This document shows, piece after piece, positions 1 to 12,200 of a stretch of DNA of 64,000 nt. This DNA comes from Toxoplasma gondii ME49 (taxonomy: Eukaryota; Apicomplexa; Conoidasida; Eucoccidiorida; Sarcocystidae). A program made the position numbers and the translations under genes. Positions within the stretch are counted from its first letter, which is position 1. Each line of letters starts with the position of its first letter. The notes below the pieces were generated by a model, which was not told the DNA's origin, did not search any database, and worked only from the letters and a program-made list of their open reading frames with translations. The stretch is from the NCBI RefSeq assembly GCF_000006565.2, contig NC_031480.1, positions 4,623,529 through 4,687,528 on the forward strand, read 5' to 3'.

Positions 1-3000
1 GCTGAGCGTTTGCACTCGCGTCATCGGAAGCAGGAGGAGGCTCGGCCCGCGATTTCTCCGATCTATGGCTCATCCCCAGTGTCCGAGGTCGGAGACGAGA
101 CAACTCAGCAGACGGGGACGCGGCCTTCGTCGATGATCGCGTCGAGTTTCCGAGAGGCGAGAGAACTGAAGGGGCCCCGAAGCGGAATCCCCAGGAGCAA
201 CCCGACCTGTCAGTCACGCTACGCGAGCGGCGAATCTTCGCTGACAACTCGAGTCGGAGGTGCGAGCATCGTAGCCGGCTCGGGACCCTCTGAGTCCCGA
301 AACGTGTCGGCTGACAGTGGGTGGCGGTCGATGTCACGCTGGAACAAGTGGAGCCGGAAGCTCGCGTCCCATGCAGAAGACGAGCCGATGCCAGCTTGCC
401 GTGGGGTTCAGTCTCGCGAGCAGTCTGACCCAGAAGCCGTGACAGCGAAGCCCCAGCGAATCGGGAGACCAGACTGCTGCTGGATCGCTCCGAAGCCTCT
501 TCCAGAGATCCCAGGCGTGTCGACTGGTCCCGTCTACACAGTCGCTTCCGGCGCGCTGACGCTGAAGCCAGCGCCGGTGAAAAGAAGACCCTCGTCAAGT
601 CTCGCGAGTGGGGACTCTTCCTCGCTGGCCAGCGGCATTGAGGAGGCGCCCTTGAAAGAGAGCTTCGCGCGTGCAGGACCAGGCCGGGAAGCCCCGATGC
701 CGATCGGGTCGCGGACTGCGTCCGCCCCCGAGCTTTGCGGCTTCTCCTCACGGCCGACGCTCCTCGGCCGCGTGGAGAACACGGGCTGGGTGCGGCGGAT
801 CACAAAGCGAGGATTCAAAATCCAACGGGAGACCGTACAGGGCCGCAAGATGCCCTCCGTCCCGGAACTTGGCCGGTGCGCGAACTGGGAAAGCAGCAAA
901 GACGACGACCAGTTCGAGGAATGGGAGGAGGCCCGAGAAGAAGAGGCGCGAATGGCCCGGGCGAAGACTGGAGCAATACGCAGACCGCCGCACTACACCT
1001 TCACGACGGCGTACACGACGCAGCGAAGAGGACGGAAGATCCGCGGACCTTTTGAGACCCCGACGAAACTCCGAGAAGTCAAGGGCCACCAAATTTACCC
1101 GTCGCGCATTCCAACGTTTGGTGTCAGTACACCGACGCCTACGCTCTTTCGAACGCGCTCGCCGTCTCCAGACGCAAGGACGAACAATGGAACCTGGGTA
1201 AGGATGACTCAAATTTGAACTCAGCGAATGGGAGTCAGATTTCATAGTCGTACCGCAAACGCTCAGTCGAAATCTTGGAGAGCAAGCCGTCGCGTTTCGG
1301 GACCCACGCAGGAGCTGCATGCCACGCGGGTTTGTAGCGCTTACCTTTTTGATAAGGAGATGAAACCAGGATAACACCCCCTTTACCTAGATGAGATTGC
1401 TTCTACAGGAATGACACATTCGGTGGATGGAAAACCGTTTGCCACTACACTATAGCTTCTATTGGCTGTCGAATCGTGTAAACACCGGCAAACAGGCGGC
1501 CTAAAACGTCAGTTTGAACCCTACGTGCCTCCTCGCCTGCCTCCGCTACAACCTGCGCACCGTGTCTCCAGTCAAGGAGCCTAGTGGCGATGCGACAGCT
1601 CGGAAGTATGTGGTCTTCTGCTGCCGCTGCTGATTTTTTCGCACCGTAGCAGAAGCCGTTTTGTATCTTTCACCTCTGTCATCTAACTCAGTTCAAGAGT
1701 GCCCAGTTTTCTCAGAACATACTTCGTTTTTTCCGTTCTAAGGCACCGCTCGCTGCGCCGGGCGTGCGGCGGAGACAGGGAGGGCCTGGTAGGTCGGGTG
1801 TGTCACCGCGGGACCCTCTGACGATATGTCGATCTCTCCACGACTTTGTTTTTTCACAGAAGTCGCTGCGAACACAGATGACGGCTATTAGCTTGATTGG
1901 GGCAGCTGCGACGGACACATCCAGCCCGGACGACACGACCCCGGACGAATTTGAAGAGGTGACATGCTCGGAAGACGAGGTAGAGCGCAACTCGAGCACG
2001 TCTGCAAGTGGCGGAAGGGAAGGCTCTTCCGTGACGCTCAGCCTGGGAGGAAAACTGACGAAGCGGTTGTCGATGTTGAGCAAGTCGGGCTCGGCGGTTA
2101 CGTTAGAAAAAGCCGAATCCTCGGTGGTGGTGCATGGGGAGAAGACAGAGAACGCGCACACCGAGCCAGTGCATGCGTTGCTGAGAAGCGACGGCAGCGG
2201 AGTGGCTGAGCATCTCTCAGAAGGTCCGATAAGAGAGCTGACGAACTCTCCCTCTACGCAGGCCTATCGCCGGGCGTTTTCCGCGAAGAAGAGGTGGGTC
2301 AAGCGACCCAAGGTGTACACAGAGGAGGAAGAGAAGCAGCGCACCGAAAGGCGGCGACGGCGCGAGGAGAGGCGCGCGTGCCCCTATTTTATCCCCGCCG
2401 TCCCCGGAACTTACCCGGTGGCGAGAGCGCTCCTGGAGTCTCTTTTCCTGTGTCGAGAGCGTCTGTGTCTCGAGCAAAGTCGGCTGGCGCTGCTGGACGA
2501 GTTTCAGGTCCGAGAACTGATGTTCTGGCACGTTATTTCTCAGAGGAAGGTGCACCTCTTCTCGGGTCTCACCCTCGATTGCGAGGGATACCAGATCCAG
2601 TTTCTTCAAGGGATAGAGACTCAGCTGATGGCCGCGAACGACCAAGACGCGCAGTCGCCCGACACCGCGAATGTGCGAACTCGCGAATTCGTTGACTTGA
2701 TTAAGATGTCCTATGCCCGGACCTGGCCCTGGGAGAATCACGTCGAGGAAGAGGTCGCGCGGTGTCTGCGCGAAGCCGAAAAAAAGCGAAGGACGGAACT
2801 TCACCAACAGGGCGCGAAACGCGAGAAGGCCTGCCTCAAGCCTGAGGACGCCTCAGTCCTTACCCACGATGAGAGGCACGAGTGCGAAGACGCGTGTCGG
2901 GGGAGGCTGCGCCGCGAGCAAGAAGAAGAAGATTCGGTCTCGCTCACGGCTTGGTTCACACAGCCTGCTGAGACGGGATCGTTCACAATGGAGGACGAGT

Positions 3001-4388
3001 CTGAACTGGCGACCTCCTCGGCTTTCTTCTCAGAGGCACAGTTTTCGCAAGGTCGGCAGAGCCATCGCAATCTGTTTGTCGAGACAGGGAGGGCCTTGGG
3101 ACGTATCATCTGGGGGCCACTGCCCTCGCCGTCGCAAGGCTTTGACGAGCGGACTCTCTGGTTGACGGCGGAGACAGAAAGCGCCTTCCCCGTCTCGCCC
3201 TCAATAACCTCTTCGAGTTCTGCGTTTCCGAGCTGCGTGAGTCCCCACGACGGAGGCGACTTGGCCTTCTCGTCGTCGCGGCACGGCTCGAGCGCGGCAC
3301 ATGTAGACAGCGCCTCCACGCTCCACCGAGACACAGCTTGGACTTCTTCCGGGGACTCGTCGGCTGCGCGCTTGGCTCTAAAGAAGGCGCAGAAACAGGA
3401 GAGGCGCGAACTGCGGAAGTTGATGCAGATGTGTGGTTCGCTGGTCGGGGAAGACTCTCTGGAGGGGACGGGGGAGAACCAGGCAGTGGACGGAGCCAGT
3501 GGTCTCCAGAAGCCGCTAGGCAGAGCGGAAAGCCGCAGGCGTCGGCGTCTCCGACGAAGGCAGCGACGCGCAGCACGTGCGGCAAAGACGTCACAGGCGC
3601 AAGGCGAGGCGGCTCACACTCTCAAGAATTCCGCGCTTGCTAGCAGCTCCGCAGCTTCCGTAATTGACGAGCCGCAAATGTCCGAGTCGAGGAGACGCAG
3701 CCAGAGTGATACAGAGAACAAGGGCGACACAGAGATGGGTGTTGCCGGTCACCGAGCCTGGGAGAAATGGCCGGATGACGCCGACAGTGAAGACATCGAA
3801 GACCTGAATCGCTGCTTGAAGGAGGTGTTGCAGAAGCTTTTCCGCGAACAGCGTCGGCTTCTACGGAAGCAAAGCGAGAGGATCAAAAACTCGGGCTCAG
3901 GGCCTCAGGACTCGCGACGCGTGTCGGAGAGCGGCGCCGAAGACTCCGAAGGCGACACCGGGATGGCGAGCGTCCAGGACGAGATTTGCAGGCGGAAGCG
4001 GGAACTGGGACGCAGCGAAGAGGAACGGAAACGAGCGGGTCTTGTTTATAGGGTGGCTTCGCCCCTCCAGCCTCTCCTCTTGCTGCAGGACTCGAACTTC
4101 TGGTTCGACATGAGGGAACTCGCGGAAGAGTGGAGGCTTAGTCAGCGCGCGCCCCTCTTCCAGATTGTGAAGAAAATTGTTAATCGGTTGGTACAGTCTG
4201 CGCAGAAACGTGCAGAGCGGAAGAGAAGGAGAGAGAACCGGGTCCTTGCCGCCGCCCTCTTGGCCCACACAGACCTTCCTTTCCCCGAATCAACTCTGCG
4301 ACTCGCCCCGCGCTTCTTCTTCTTGGGGAGACCCGCTGCGGAGGTATGCACACAACACAGGCAGGAAGGCGTGCTGAGGGATTCGTGA
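1..4388 (+). CDS. Large charged hypothetical protein, 3' part (two exons)
   Basis: The reading frame is open from base 1, so the 5' end lies outside the window. Exon A (1-1197) ends after a Trp codon at a GTAAGG donor. Exon B (1743-4388) follows a pyrimidine-rich TTCTAAG acceptor. Both junctions are phase 0, so I join them across a 545-bp intron; they could instead be two genes. Exon B alone gives about 880 residues and stops with TGA. The protein is very rich in Arg, Glu and Ser, with a basic KKRW/RRRRREER stretch after about residue 180 of exon B and long disordered acidic tracts. Two patches look folded: one near RERLCLEQSRLALLDEFQV, and a C-terminal one around LLLLQDSNFWFDMRELAEEW followed by a basic helix. 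No signal peptide, membrane segment or catalytic motif is visible. I do not recognise the family. Confidence 0.7.
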
Positions 4389-5055
4389 GGGGGAAGGGAT
4401 AAGGCAACCGAGAGTAGAGGCTCAAATGGAAGTATGTTCTCTGGGCAGGAGTAGCATTCGTAGAATGTCGCGAAAAGCAGTGCGAAGCGTGTTTAGAGTG
4501 TACGGTTGGTTTTTCGTCCTTGTTTTTTCATCGATCAGGAAAGTGCTGCTTGGAGTGGGCTTCCACAGTGACTCGTTCGTGGACTTCGGCGAAGTTTTTT
4601 GTGTCTGCGTGCAAGCGAGGAAGCGTGCAAGCCGTCCGATGTGGAGAGGCTGGGCGTGAGGAACGTGTTTCTACCGTTGTGGTGATAGTACTCCTGCGTT
4701 GGGAAAAAACTGTTCTTTGCCGAGCATTTGTTGGGTCGAATGCAAATGACTACCCGGTAGATCGCCAGTCGTTTTTCTCTTTCGTCTTCGCTTCGTCCAT
4801 CCCCGTCTGATATTTCGTTCTAGTTGGTCCGCTCTTCCTTCTCGGTCGAGACCTGACTGAGTTGTGGTTTTCCAGTTTCTTTCTTCCCAGTGATTCCCGC
4901 TGTTCCGCCTACATAGTTTGCCGGTGTTGTCTCTACCTCACTACTCTATCTCGCTTTCAAAAGAGGTTCGCAATTCACCATTTGTCTTTCTTGTGTCCTC
5001 TGCTTTTTGTCAGATTATCGTCATCCTCTCGTCCCTCTGTGTGAGGCGGCAAGCA
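4389..5055. other. Intergenic spacer / probable 5' leader
   Basis: Between the stop of the upstream gene and the first ATG of the glutaredoxin-like gene. It is T-rich with short open frames and no conserved protein pattern. It probably holds the 3' UTR of one gene and the promoter and 5' UTR of the next. I see no RNA gene here. Confidence 0.5.
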
Positions 5056-5356
5056 ATGTTCAATAGCGAGCGCCTGAAGAACTTGATGAGCTGCAAGGGC
5101 GTCATCTACTATATCGTCGACGCCAATAATGCCGTCGCAGGTACGGTGCAAATAGAAAGCTAACTGAATCGTGAATTCCGTATTCTCAAAGTGGCGGATG
5201 CCAATATCCTACGACATTAAGCTTGCATCACGTTGGCCTTGTTCATCAAATGGTACTAGTAAGTAACAGATCAGGAGGCCACCCTGGAATCATCTGGACA
5301 CCAGCCCAAAATCCAGATATATATATATATATATATATGTGAATAGGCACAAGTTG

Positions 5357-5404
<48 letters not shown>

Positions 5405-8400
5405 AGATATATTTGGTACCTTGGCTGCGTTGAGGATACTACGTATCTGATGTAACATTAAAACGATTTTTTGTATTACATTTTATCTTGCCTTCTGTAA
5501 GTGTGTGGTTGAGAATGAGCTGCAAGATCTGGTTCGTCGGAGTGCTTCCGTCAACATTTTACCAGTGTGTTGTCTTTTGCTTGGACGTCTCATGTCGAGC
5601 TGTACACGAGGTTCGGTTTCGCGTTCTGTGGCGGGAGTTAGCGTCGGAGAGTGCTTCTTCTATTTTGTTTCAGATGACAAGTCGCCAGACATGAGATTGC
5701 TTCGCCGATGGAAGAGGCAGCGGATTCTGCGCAATGCGCCTCACACACACCACGGAGGAAGTAAGTGCTGCAGTCGAAATAGGACAGGCCTGATTTTTTT
5801 CCTTCACACGACGAAACCAAGCAGACTAGTGGGGACGGTTTGTGTGGCGTTACAGGAAGCGTCCTTTGTCCTCCTTCACTGTGGAACGCGCGTTTTCCGG
5901 AATTAGCACTCAACAACGCTCTAGTGTCTTCGGTGTTCTATGATACCCCTGTTGTTTACATGAGGAGATGCTGATTGGTTGAAGCTGACCTGGTGTACTT
6001 CCTCGTCTATTGTATTTCCTTTTGCCTTTTCAAAACATCCCCGTCTGCCCCCTGTAGTTCTCGTGTTCCGTGGTCGCCTTAATGTTTCTTGTTTTTTTTC
6101 TTTCACCTCTCAAATTTCGTCTGCACGCCGTTGTAACCTCCCGCAATTTTTGCCTTTTCTTTGGTCACTCTACACATATTCTGCATCTTTCCTAGTCCCG
6201 GTTTGTCCGTGTCATTCACCAGTTCTCATTCCCCAGGTGTTGGTCGACGGTCAGTCGATCGGCTCTTACGGCGAGGTGCAGCAACTGGAGGACGATGGCT
6301 TGCTGAGTAAGGACGGAAGCCTTTCATGAGAAAGTAAACCGGCAATTAAAGCCAGACAAAACAGGAAATAACGCTGAAGAGAAGCTGTCGAACGCAGCGC
6401 CACAGAACCACGACACGTCGTCGTTCTTGCTGCGTTGTCAGGCTCAAGACGGTATCTTAAATTGAGGTGTTTCGTTTTCGATCTAGGCCGTATTCCTTAG
6501 TCTCCTGCCGCGGCGGCAGTGTACATTTAGGTTGCCCTTTGTGCGGATGTAAAGTGCGTCGTTGAAATCGTGTGGTACAGCCTTCACCGGCCAAGTGAGT
6601 CACTGGCCTGTGTTTCGGTCTCTCCTGACAGATGGAGAAGGCCACAGGGAGAACAGACTGCAGCTTGTCTTTCTGCTGTGTTTCCTTCGATTTGGGAGCA
6701 GGTTGTGCCTACAGTCAGGCGCTGTACACCAACCCTATCGGGCTTCTGTCCATTGTGCTGTGTGTGCGTTTTCCTCAATGCTGCATACTGTGTATTCTGA
6801 GGAATGGTTCAAGGCTGCGGCTGTTTCCTCCAGTTTTCTACTTTCTCCTGTTCTATGTTTTTGCTCCTTCAGCCGCCATTTTCTGCCGCTGTCGATGCCC
6901 AACGTGCCTGCAACCGCGGCACGTGGACGACGAGCTCTGTCGATGGTGTAATCTTCAGTTCCGAGAGTTGTTGTCCGTCAAGCGACATGACGAGGGAGAG
7001 CTGAAAGAAATGTACCGGTAAGAGTTTGAGGAAAGGCGAAAGGATGCGGAGAGGAAAAGGCGCCTGCAGGTGTGAAACTGCGTGTGAATACCTCAAGACA
7101 ACCGCACTTCGACGTTCAGTGCAGGGAAGTTCATGTAAGATGCAGATGCGCACTTAAGTGTACGCAGATCTGACAGAACATGAGGTTGTAGTATGCATTG
7201 CAGTTATCACTGTCCAAGTTGATATGGTCTCAGTACAAATGGTCTACGATTCAGAACATCGTCGCATTCGCTAGATGCGTGCTTCTGTTTTTCGTCAGTG
7301 GAATCCACATTCAGTTTGTCCTCCATTTGACTGACCTGAAAAAAGAAGTTGAAGGAAGCCGGTTCAAAGCTCGATCGCCTCGAGGGTGGTCGGTGCCAGG
7401 GTATGACTCTACGTGCACTTCGCGGGGCTGCTGGTGGTGTTTGGACCCTGAAAATAGATTTTTTTCAAATGTTTTCGTTGCCAGACGTGGCAGGGGAAGA
7501 GGTTTGAGATGGACTTGCACCTATCGCGGGTGCTGCTTCCGGGGTTTGTCTCATCTTCAAAAACGCCGTCTTGGACCGGAAGGATTGTGTCGTTGAGCAG
7601 GAACCGGATGAGTGGCACGGAGATGGTTCCTCATGCCCTGTCTGTAGCAGTATCTACGCAGGATGAATCAGTGGTTTCACGCACGCCAGGGTCTACGAGA
7701 GACTGGAGAAAACACAAGGGATATTCCATGGAACAGTTGGGGTTCCCCTTCGATTTGAGACAGACTTGGCGTGTTGCTGTCTTTTGCAGGGGCCATCCGA
7801 CGCGTGCGATTCCTCTTTTGAGATCTTGTTTCGACCAATCAATCAGTGAGTTGGCTTCACAGAAGGAACAGGAGGAGAAGCAATCTGCAGAACAGTGTAG
7901 ACTCTCACGTGCCGTTTGTGGCTCGTTTCGTTTATTGCGTTTCGAGGAAACGCGGTCCGAAGAAATCGAATCTGTCGTCGAAAATCGCTCTGCTGCTCCG
8001 ATCAACACTGTTTCACGCGTTTTAACTCGGTGCCTTTTTTCTATACTTCCGTGATGACTACACGACTGGATTTCATTTGTGCATAAAAAGGTGATACGGT
8101 GTGGCTAGATTCGAGATCCGTTGGCTTCAAGCGACTGCTACGGCGAAATGTGTCGCTTTCCCTGGGACAGTTGACGGGGCAGTTTTCGTCTGCACGGACC
8201 TCCAGCCGTTCGCTTCTGTGTTTGTTATTCGGCTTTTGTCTCTCGTGGTGCTGTGATGAATTACTTCGTACAGGTTGGATTCTTTACCCCAACTTTTGCT
8301 CTTTATGTGGGGCTGAGCGACGACCGGATCAGCCGTGGTGCCCACAATGCCACATGACAACTAGGGACATCGCGTTAGCAAGGTGTCTTGGCATTGGCAT

Positions 8401-9292
8401 TTATCGGGACGAGCAGTGTCGCAAATGCGGCAACTCTGGTAAGGACCGTTCTTGATTAACCGCGGCCTACAGTCGAGGGGAACGTTGAGGTAGAGGCATG
8501 TGCGGCGTTTGCTGCGTAGCAACAGAGGATGAGCAGTCGCAGGGAAGTCCGCGAGCAAAAGAAACGAGCGGTACTTGTCCGGGGTCGCGTTGCGTTGTGG
8601 GGGCATACAGCGCTTGTGTGTGAAGTGAACGAGCAGTATTGGCACTTTGCGGGATTAGAAGTATACCAATGGGGACACATAAGATCACCGAATATAATGC
8701 TACGCTCCTTCATATAACGCTACACACTGTAAATAAAGGACACTCTTTTTCTTGTGTGTACCATGTTTTAGCTGGCGATGCCTTAGACTGCTTGGAACGG
8801 CTGCCTCCACAAGCGAATCCCAAGTTTTCTGAGCCACCTTTGACGAGTTACCTGACCAGCAAAGCGTCTCCACTTTGCCCCCATTGTGGGGAGTTGCTGA
8901 CCTACTTTATGCCGGTCAACGAGAAAATCGCTGAAGAGCGGCGCGAGTTCGGCAGGTCGTGTACGCACCGGAGAAGAAAGGCTCCGTGCGAGTTGCTAAA
9001 TGACGCAGACAATGTCAACAAGCAGGCAGAAGACACCATGAGCAAGCAAGAGCAAGAAAATATCAACAAAAATGAGGAAGTGGTTCCTAACAAGGAGACC
9101 GAAGACGCTGTCAACAAGATAGAGGACGGCACTGTGAAAAACCGGACATATGACCTTGTCAGCGAGAAAGCACAAAAGACTGCCAAAGCGGCAAGCGGTT
9201 CTGCGAAAAACGATGTTGTCACCCGCCTCGATACGGTATCGCCGGAAGGAAAATTACCCGCCTTTGAAGTGCGCCTCGAAAGTCAAGACTAA
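5056..9292 (+). CDS. Glutaredoxin/SH3BGR-like domain protein with CxxC zinc modules
   Basis: Exons resolved by phase: 5056-5140, 5674-5760, 6223-6306, 6873-7017, then 8274-8438 and 8772-9292 (stop). At least one exon is missing from my model between 7017 and 8274, because the phases do not meet; a candidate ends at 7649 with a CPVC motif. The N-terminal part (about 85 aa) resembles the second half of a thioredoxin fold of glutaredoxin/SH3BGR type: a charged helix with RWKRQRILRNAP, then the cis-Pro strand IPQVLVDGQSIGSYGEV. No redox CxxC is seen at the usual place. Then come CPTC, CRWC, CSLC, CPQC, CRKC and CPHC pairs, read as zinc ribbons. The tail is hydrophilic and Lys/Glu-rich. The order Grx-fold then Cys-rich module is that of the GRXCR1 family. 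Function is inferred only: a non-redox scaffold or zinc protein. Confidence 0.72.
5317..5400. repeat. (AT)n microsatellites in intron 1
   Basis: Two AT dinucleotide runs, 5317-5338 and 5359-5400, separated by about 20 bp. They lie in the first intron of the glutaredoxin-like gene, well away from its splice sites. Confidence 0.95.
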
Positions 9293-12200
9293 TCCTTTTA
9301 TGTGGCTCGGTTCCAGATGAAAGCGGTTTTTATGGGCATGAAACGCAGGCTCACGGAATATGCCTTGAAATTTGCCTGCCACATCTCTGAAAATTGGTTA
9401 TATTTTGACGAAAGGTAACCAGATGCCAGCTTAGTGGAAGGCGTGAAAAAGCGGGCGCCTGTTCCCTTTTGCGGAGCAAAGGTAGGTTTTTCTCTGCGGA
9501 TTTGTATTTGTTGGGGCTTACAGGAGAAACCATTTGTGAATCAATGTGCTTTTGAGAAAGAGGCGTGGACACGCCTTTCTCGAAGACAATGAGCCGTGAG
9601 CTACCGGCAGCTTGTTCAAAGGCACAAAGTGGCAGCTTGTTCGTTCACGATGTGTTCGCTTTCTAAGGAGTAGTGCCAAGCTGGTGGAAGGCGAGATTCA
9701 AAAGAAGCGGCGCTGTGTCTCAGCTGCTGCCATTGGTGTCAAAGAACGGGACAATCAGGTATACCCCTCGGCAGCGTTTTGCGAAGAAGTGCTGATTATG
9801 TTGAAACCTTGCAAATGGAAAAGTGCGTTTGCGTAGCAATCATTTGGTGTGCCGTCGTTTATGTGCCGGAGCGGTCGAAGTTGCTGGAGTTTGTGCCACC
9901 GCGAATGGGCAGATACCTCCGGAAAGTTGTATGATACGTCGGTGGTTCCCAAGTCTCAACACCGGATTCCAGTTACGTGATTCTTCGTGACAACAGGTCA
10001 ATTGTCTACTGAACGATCTACATATTGACTAAGCGCAGCGTCACGAAGAATCGATAAAACACGGTCGAAATTATAGCGTATATTCCTTTGACAGCCTGCT
10101 CGGCAATATTGCGGTTCTTCACTTTTCATCACGGTGGGCTGTTTGCTAACATGTGTTTTTAGCCATAGATGACTGCGTCACCTGATAACAAATACGTGCA
10201 GTTATTTGCGTTGTTGCATCGAACACCGCGCGCGCGACGGAATTACACATGATCACCTTTTTGCACTTTGAACTGTAGAAGAAGGTTTCGGATCCCCAGA
10301 AGTGCGGATGTTCGCATATCCCGTGGTTCCCAAATGTAGACTGTCTTCGCTTTCTTCCCGAAGAAAGCCGTTTGAACTGTTGTACGTATCTTTTACCGAA
10401 GGTGACGTACAGGGAGTCTGAAAATCACCATGTACGATTTTCGTGAAAGACTGCAATTGAGGATATCGCCTACCCTTAGGTGGTATTCAGTGCGGATTTG
10501 ATATATCTGCATCATTTCACTTGCAAAAACTTTACCATCTACATCGACAGAACATATGTCGTGCAGAACATGAAGTCCTCAGGATTGGCAGTTCATAGAT
10601 GGAGAGCTGATAAACGTTTTAGCATTGCGTGACTGACATGGATCGAACCTGCCTTCAATTTCAAATTAATCAGTCGATGTAGAAGAAGCGACACTGCTGC
10701 ACATCAGCAGACGGTGTCTCGCGGTCGCACACGGAGAAACTGCTACTGGCCGCGGGTTCATATGTTTGAAAGATAGAAAAACAAACTCCTCAAATGAGAC
10801 TCAGCATTGATTTTCTTGCTTTGCCAAACACTGCGTCCACAACTCGCTTCAGCTGAGCTTTCTTGACAAGGTGGCCGGTTGATTCTGGTACTCACCTCCG
10901 CATTTGTTTGACAGACGACTGTCAGTGTACGAGACGGCCTTGCCGAACAGGAAGCGAGCCCTACGTCCTCTGTCAGTTAGGTGCTTGACCTAACTCAAGG
11001 GTTACGGCTCTAGCATTAAAACAGAAAGTCCGAATATACTTCGTAAGGGGGAGTCGACTTGCAAATCTCCTTGAGACAGACAGTGGCCCAGGGAGTCTGC
11101 TGACAGACTCTGCCGCAAGTGCTTTTGTGCCCATAGCGCGGCCATGCAGAAGTCTCTCGCCCTGTTGCCCATCGAGGCTACCACAAGCTTTGGTAGAAGG
11201 GGTCTAGATGTACGTCTGACACAAGCTTTCTTGTATCGGGCGACGCAGGATGAAGGGCTGCGCCGGCTTTCACGAACAGCAAGAGCTTCGGCTGTCAGGA
11301 GCAGCCTACGTGGCTCGGTTTGGACCTAGGCGACGGTCAGTCAACCATTTTGAAACAGAGTCGGGGACACTTACACGGCACGCGTAGACGGGATCTCTAT
11401 CATCAGTTGGGCTCCGCGGGTCAGTCGATATTTCATGAGCATCGCCACAACAAAACGGAAAGTTGTCCAACAGTAAAGTAAATGTAGCGTTTGCTTTCGT
11501 AGGTAACTTTCGATCCAAAATAACGCCCTACGATACAGTTCCACGTCGGCTGATGCTTTGAATCGAAAAACTGTCTGATATGATCCGCGATGTCCCGCAA
11601 GTGCTTAAACATTTCGACAGCCTACAGAAAGATGCAAACACAGGAAGCCGCGTCAAACAAGAGGGATTATCTGCTCAAATTTAGGAAGACATAGCCCCAA
11701 AAAGTAGGAACGCCGACACTCGCGTGTGCCATGATGTAAGACTCTCAGGGCAGCGGCAAACCAGAAGCGTTTTGTGAGATCCCGCGGACTTAGTCACAAC
11801 ATGCAAAAGACGGTCACCGCGTCACGCGGTCAGTATTGCTGGGTGCATGAATACGGAATAGCATAGACTAGCCGATGGTGCACAACGAAGCTGTCGAAAT
11901 TAGCGCTCATACACCTAGTTCAGTTATACAGGGGACTCTATGTACGCCAGCCTCTTCGCGTCACCTCATTTCATTCTGGAGACGTGCTCGTGGCAAACCG
12001 CCAACTGATAGGGGTTGTGTCATCCCAAAAACCGTGAATCATTGTCACTATTCTAACACAATGAAACATGTATTTTGACACTCAAAGTAGTGAGTTTATC
12101 GATCACGAACTACGTGTCATCGTGCAAGGCGATGTGTTCTCCGCGGCGACTAAACCCTAAAACAGTCCTAGTTATTAGCTGTTGAGGATCGTGATGTGAA

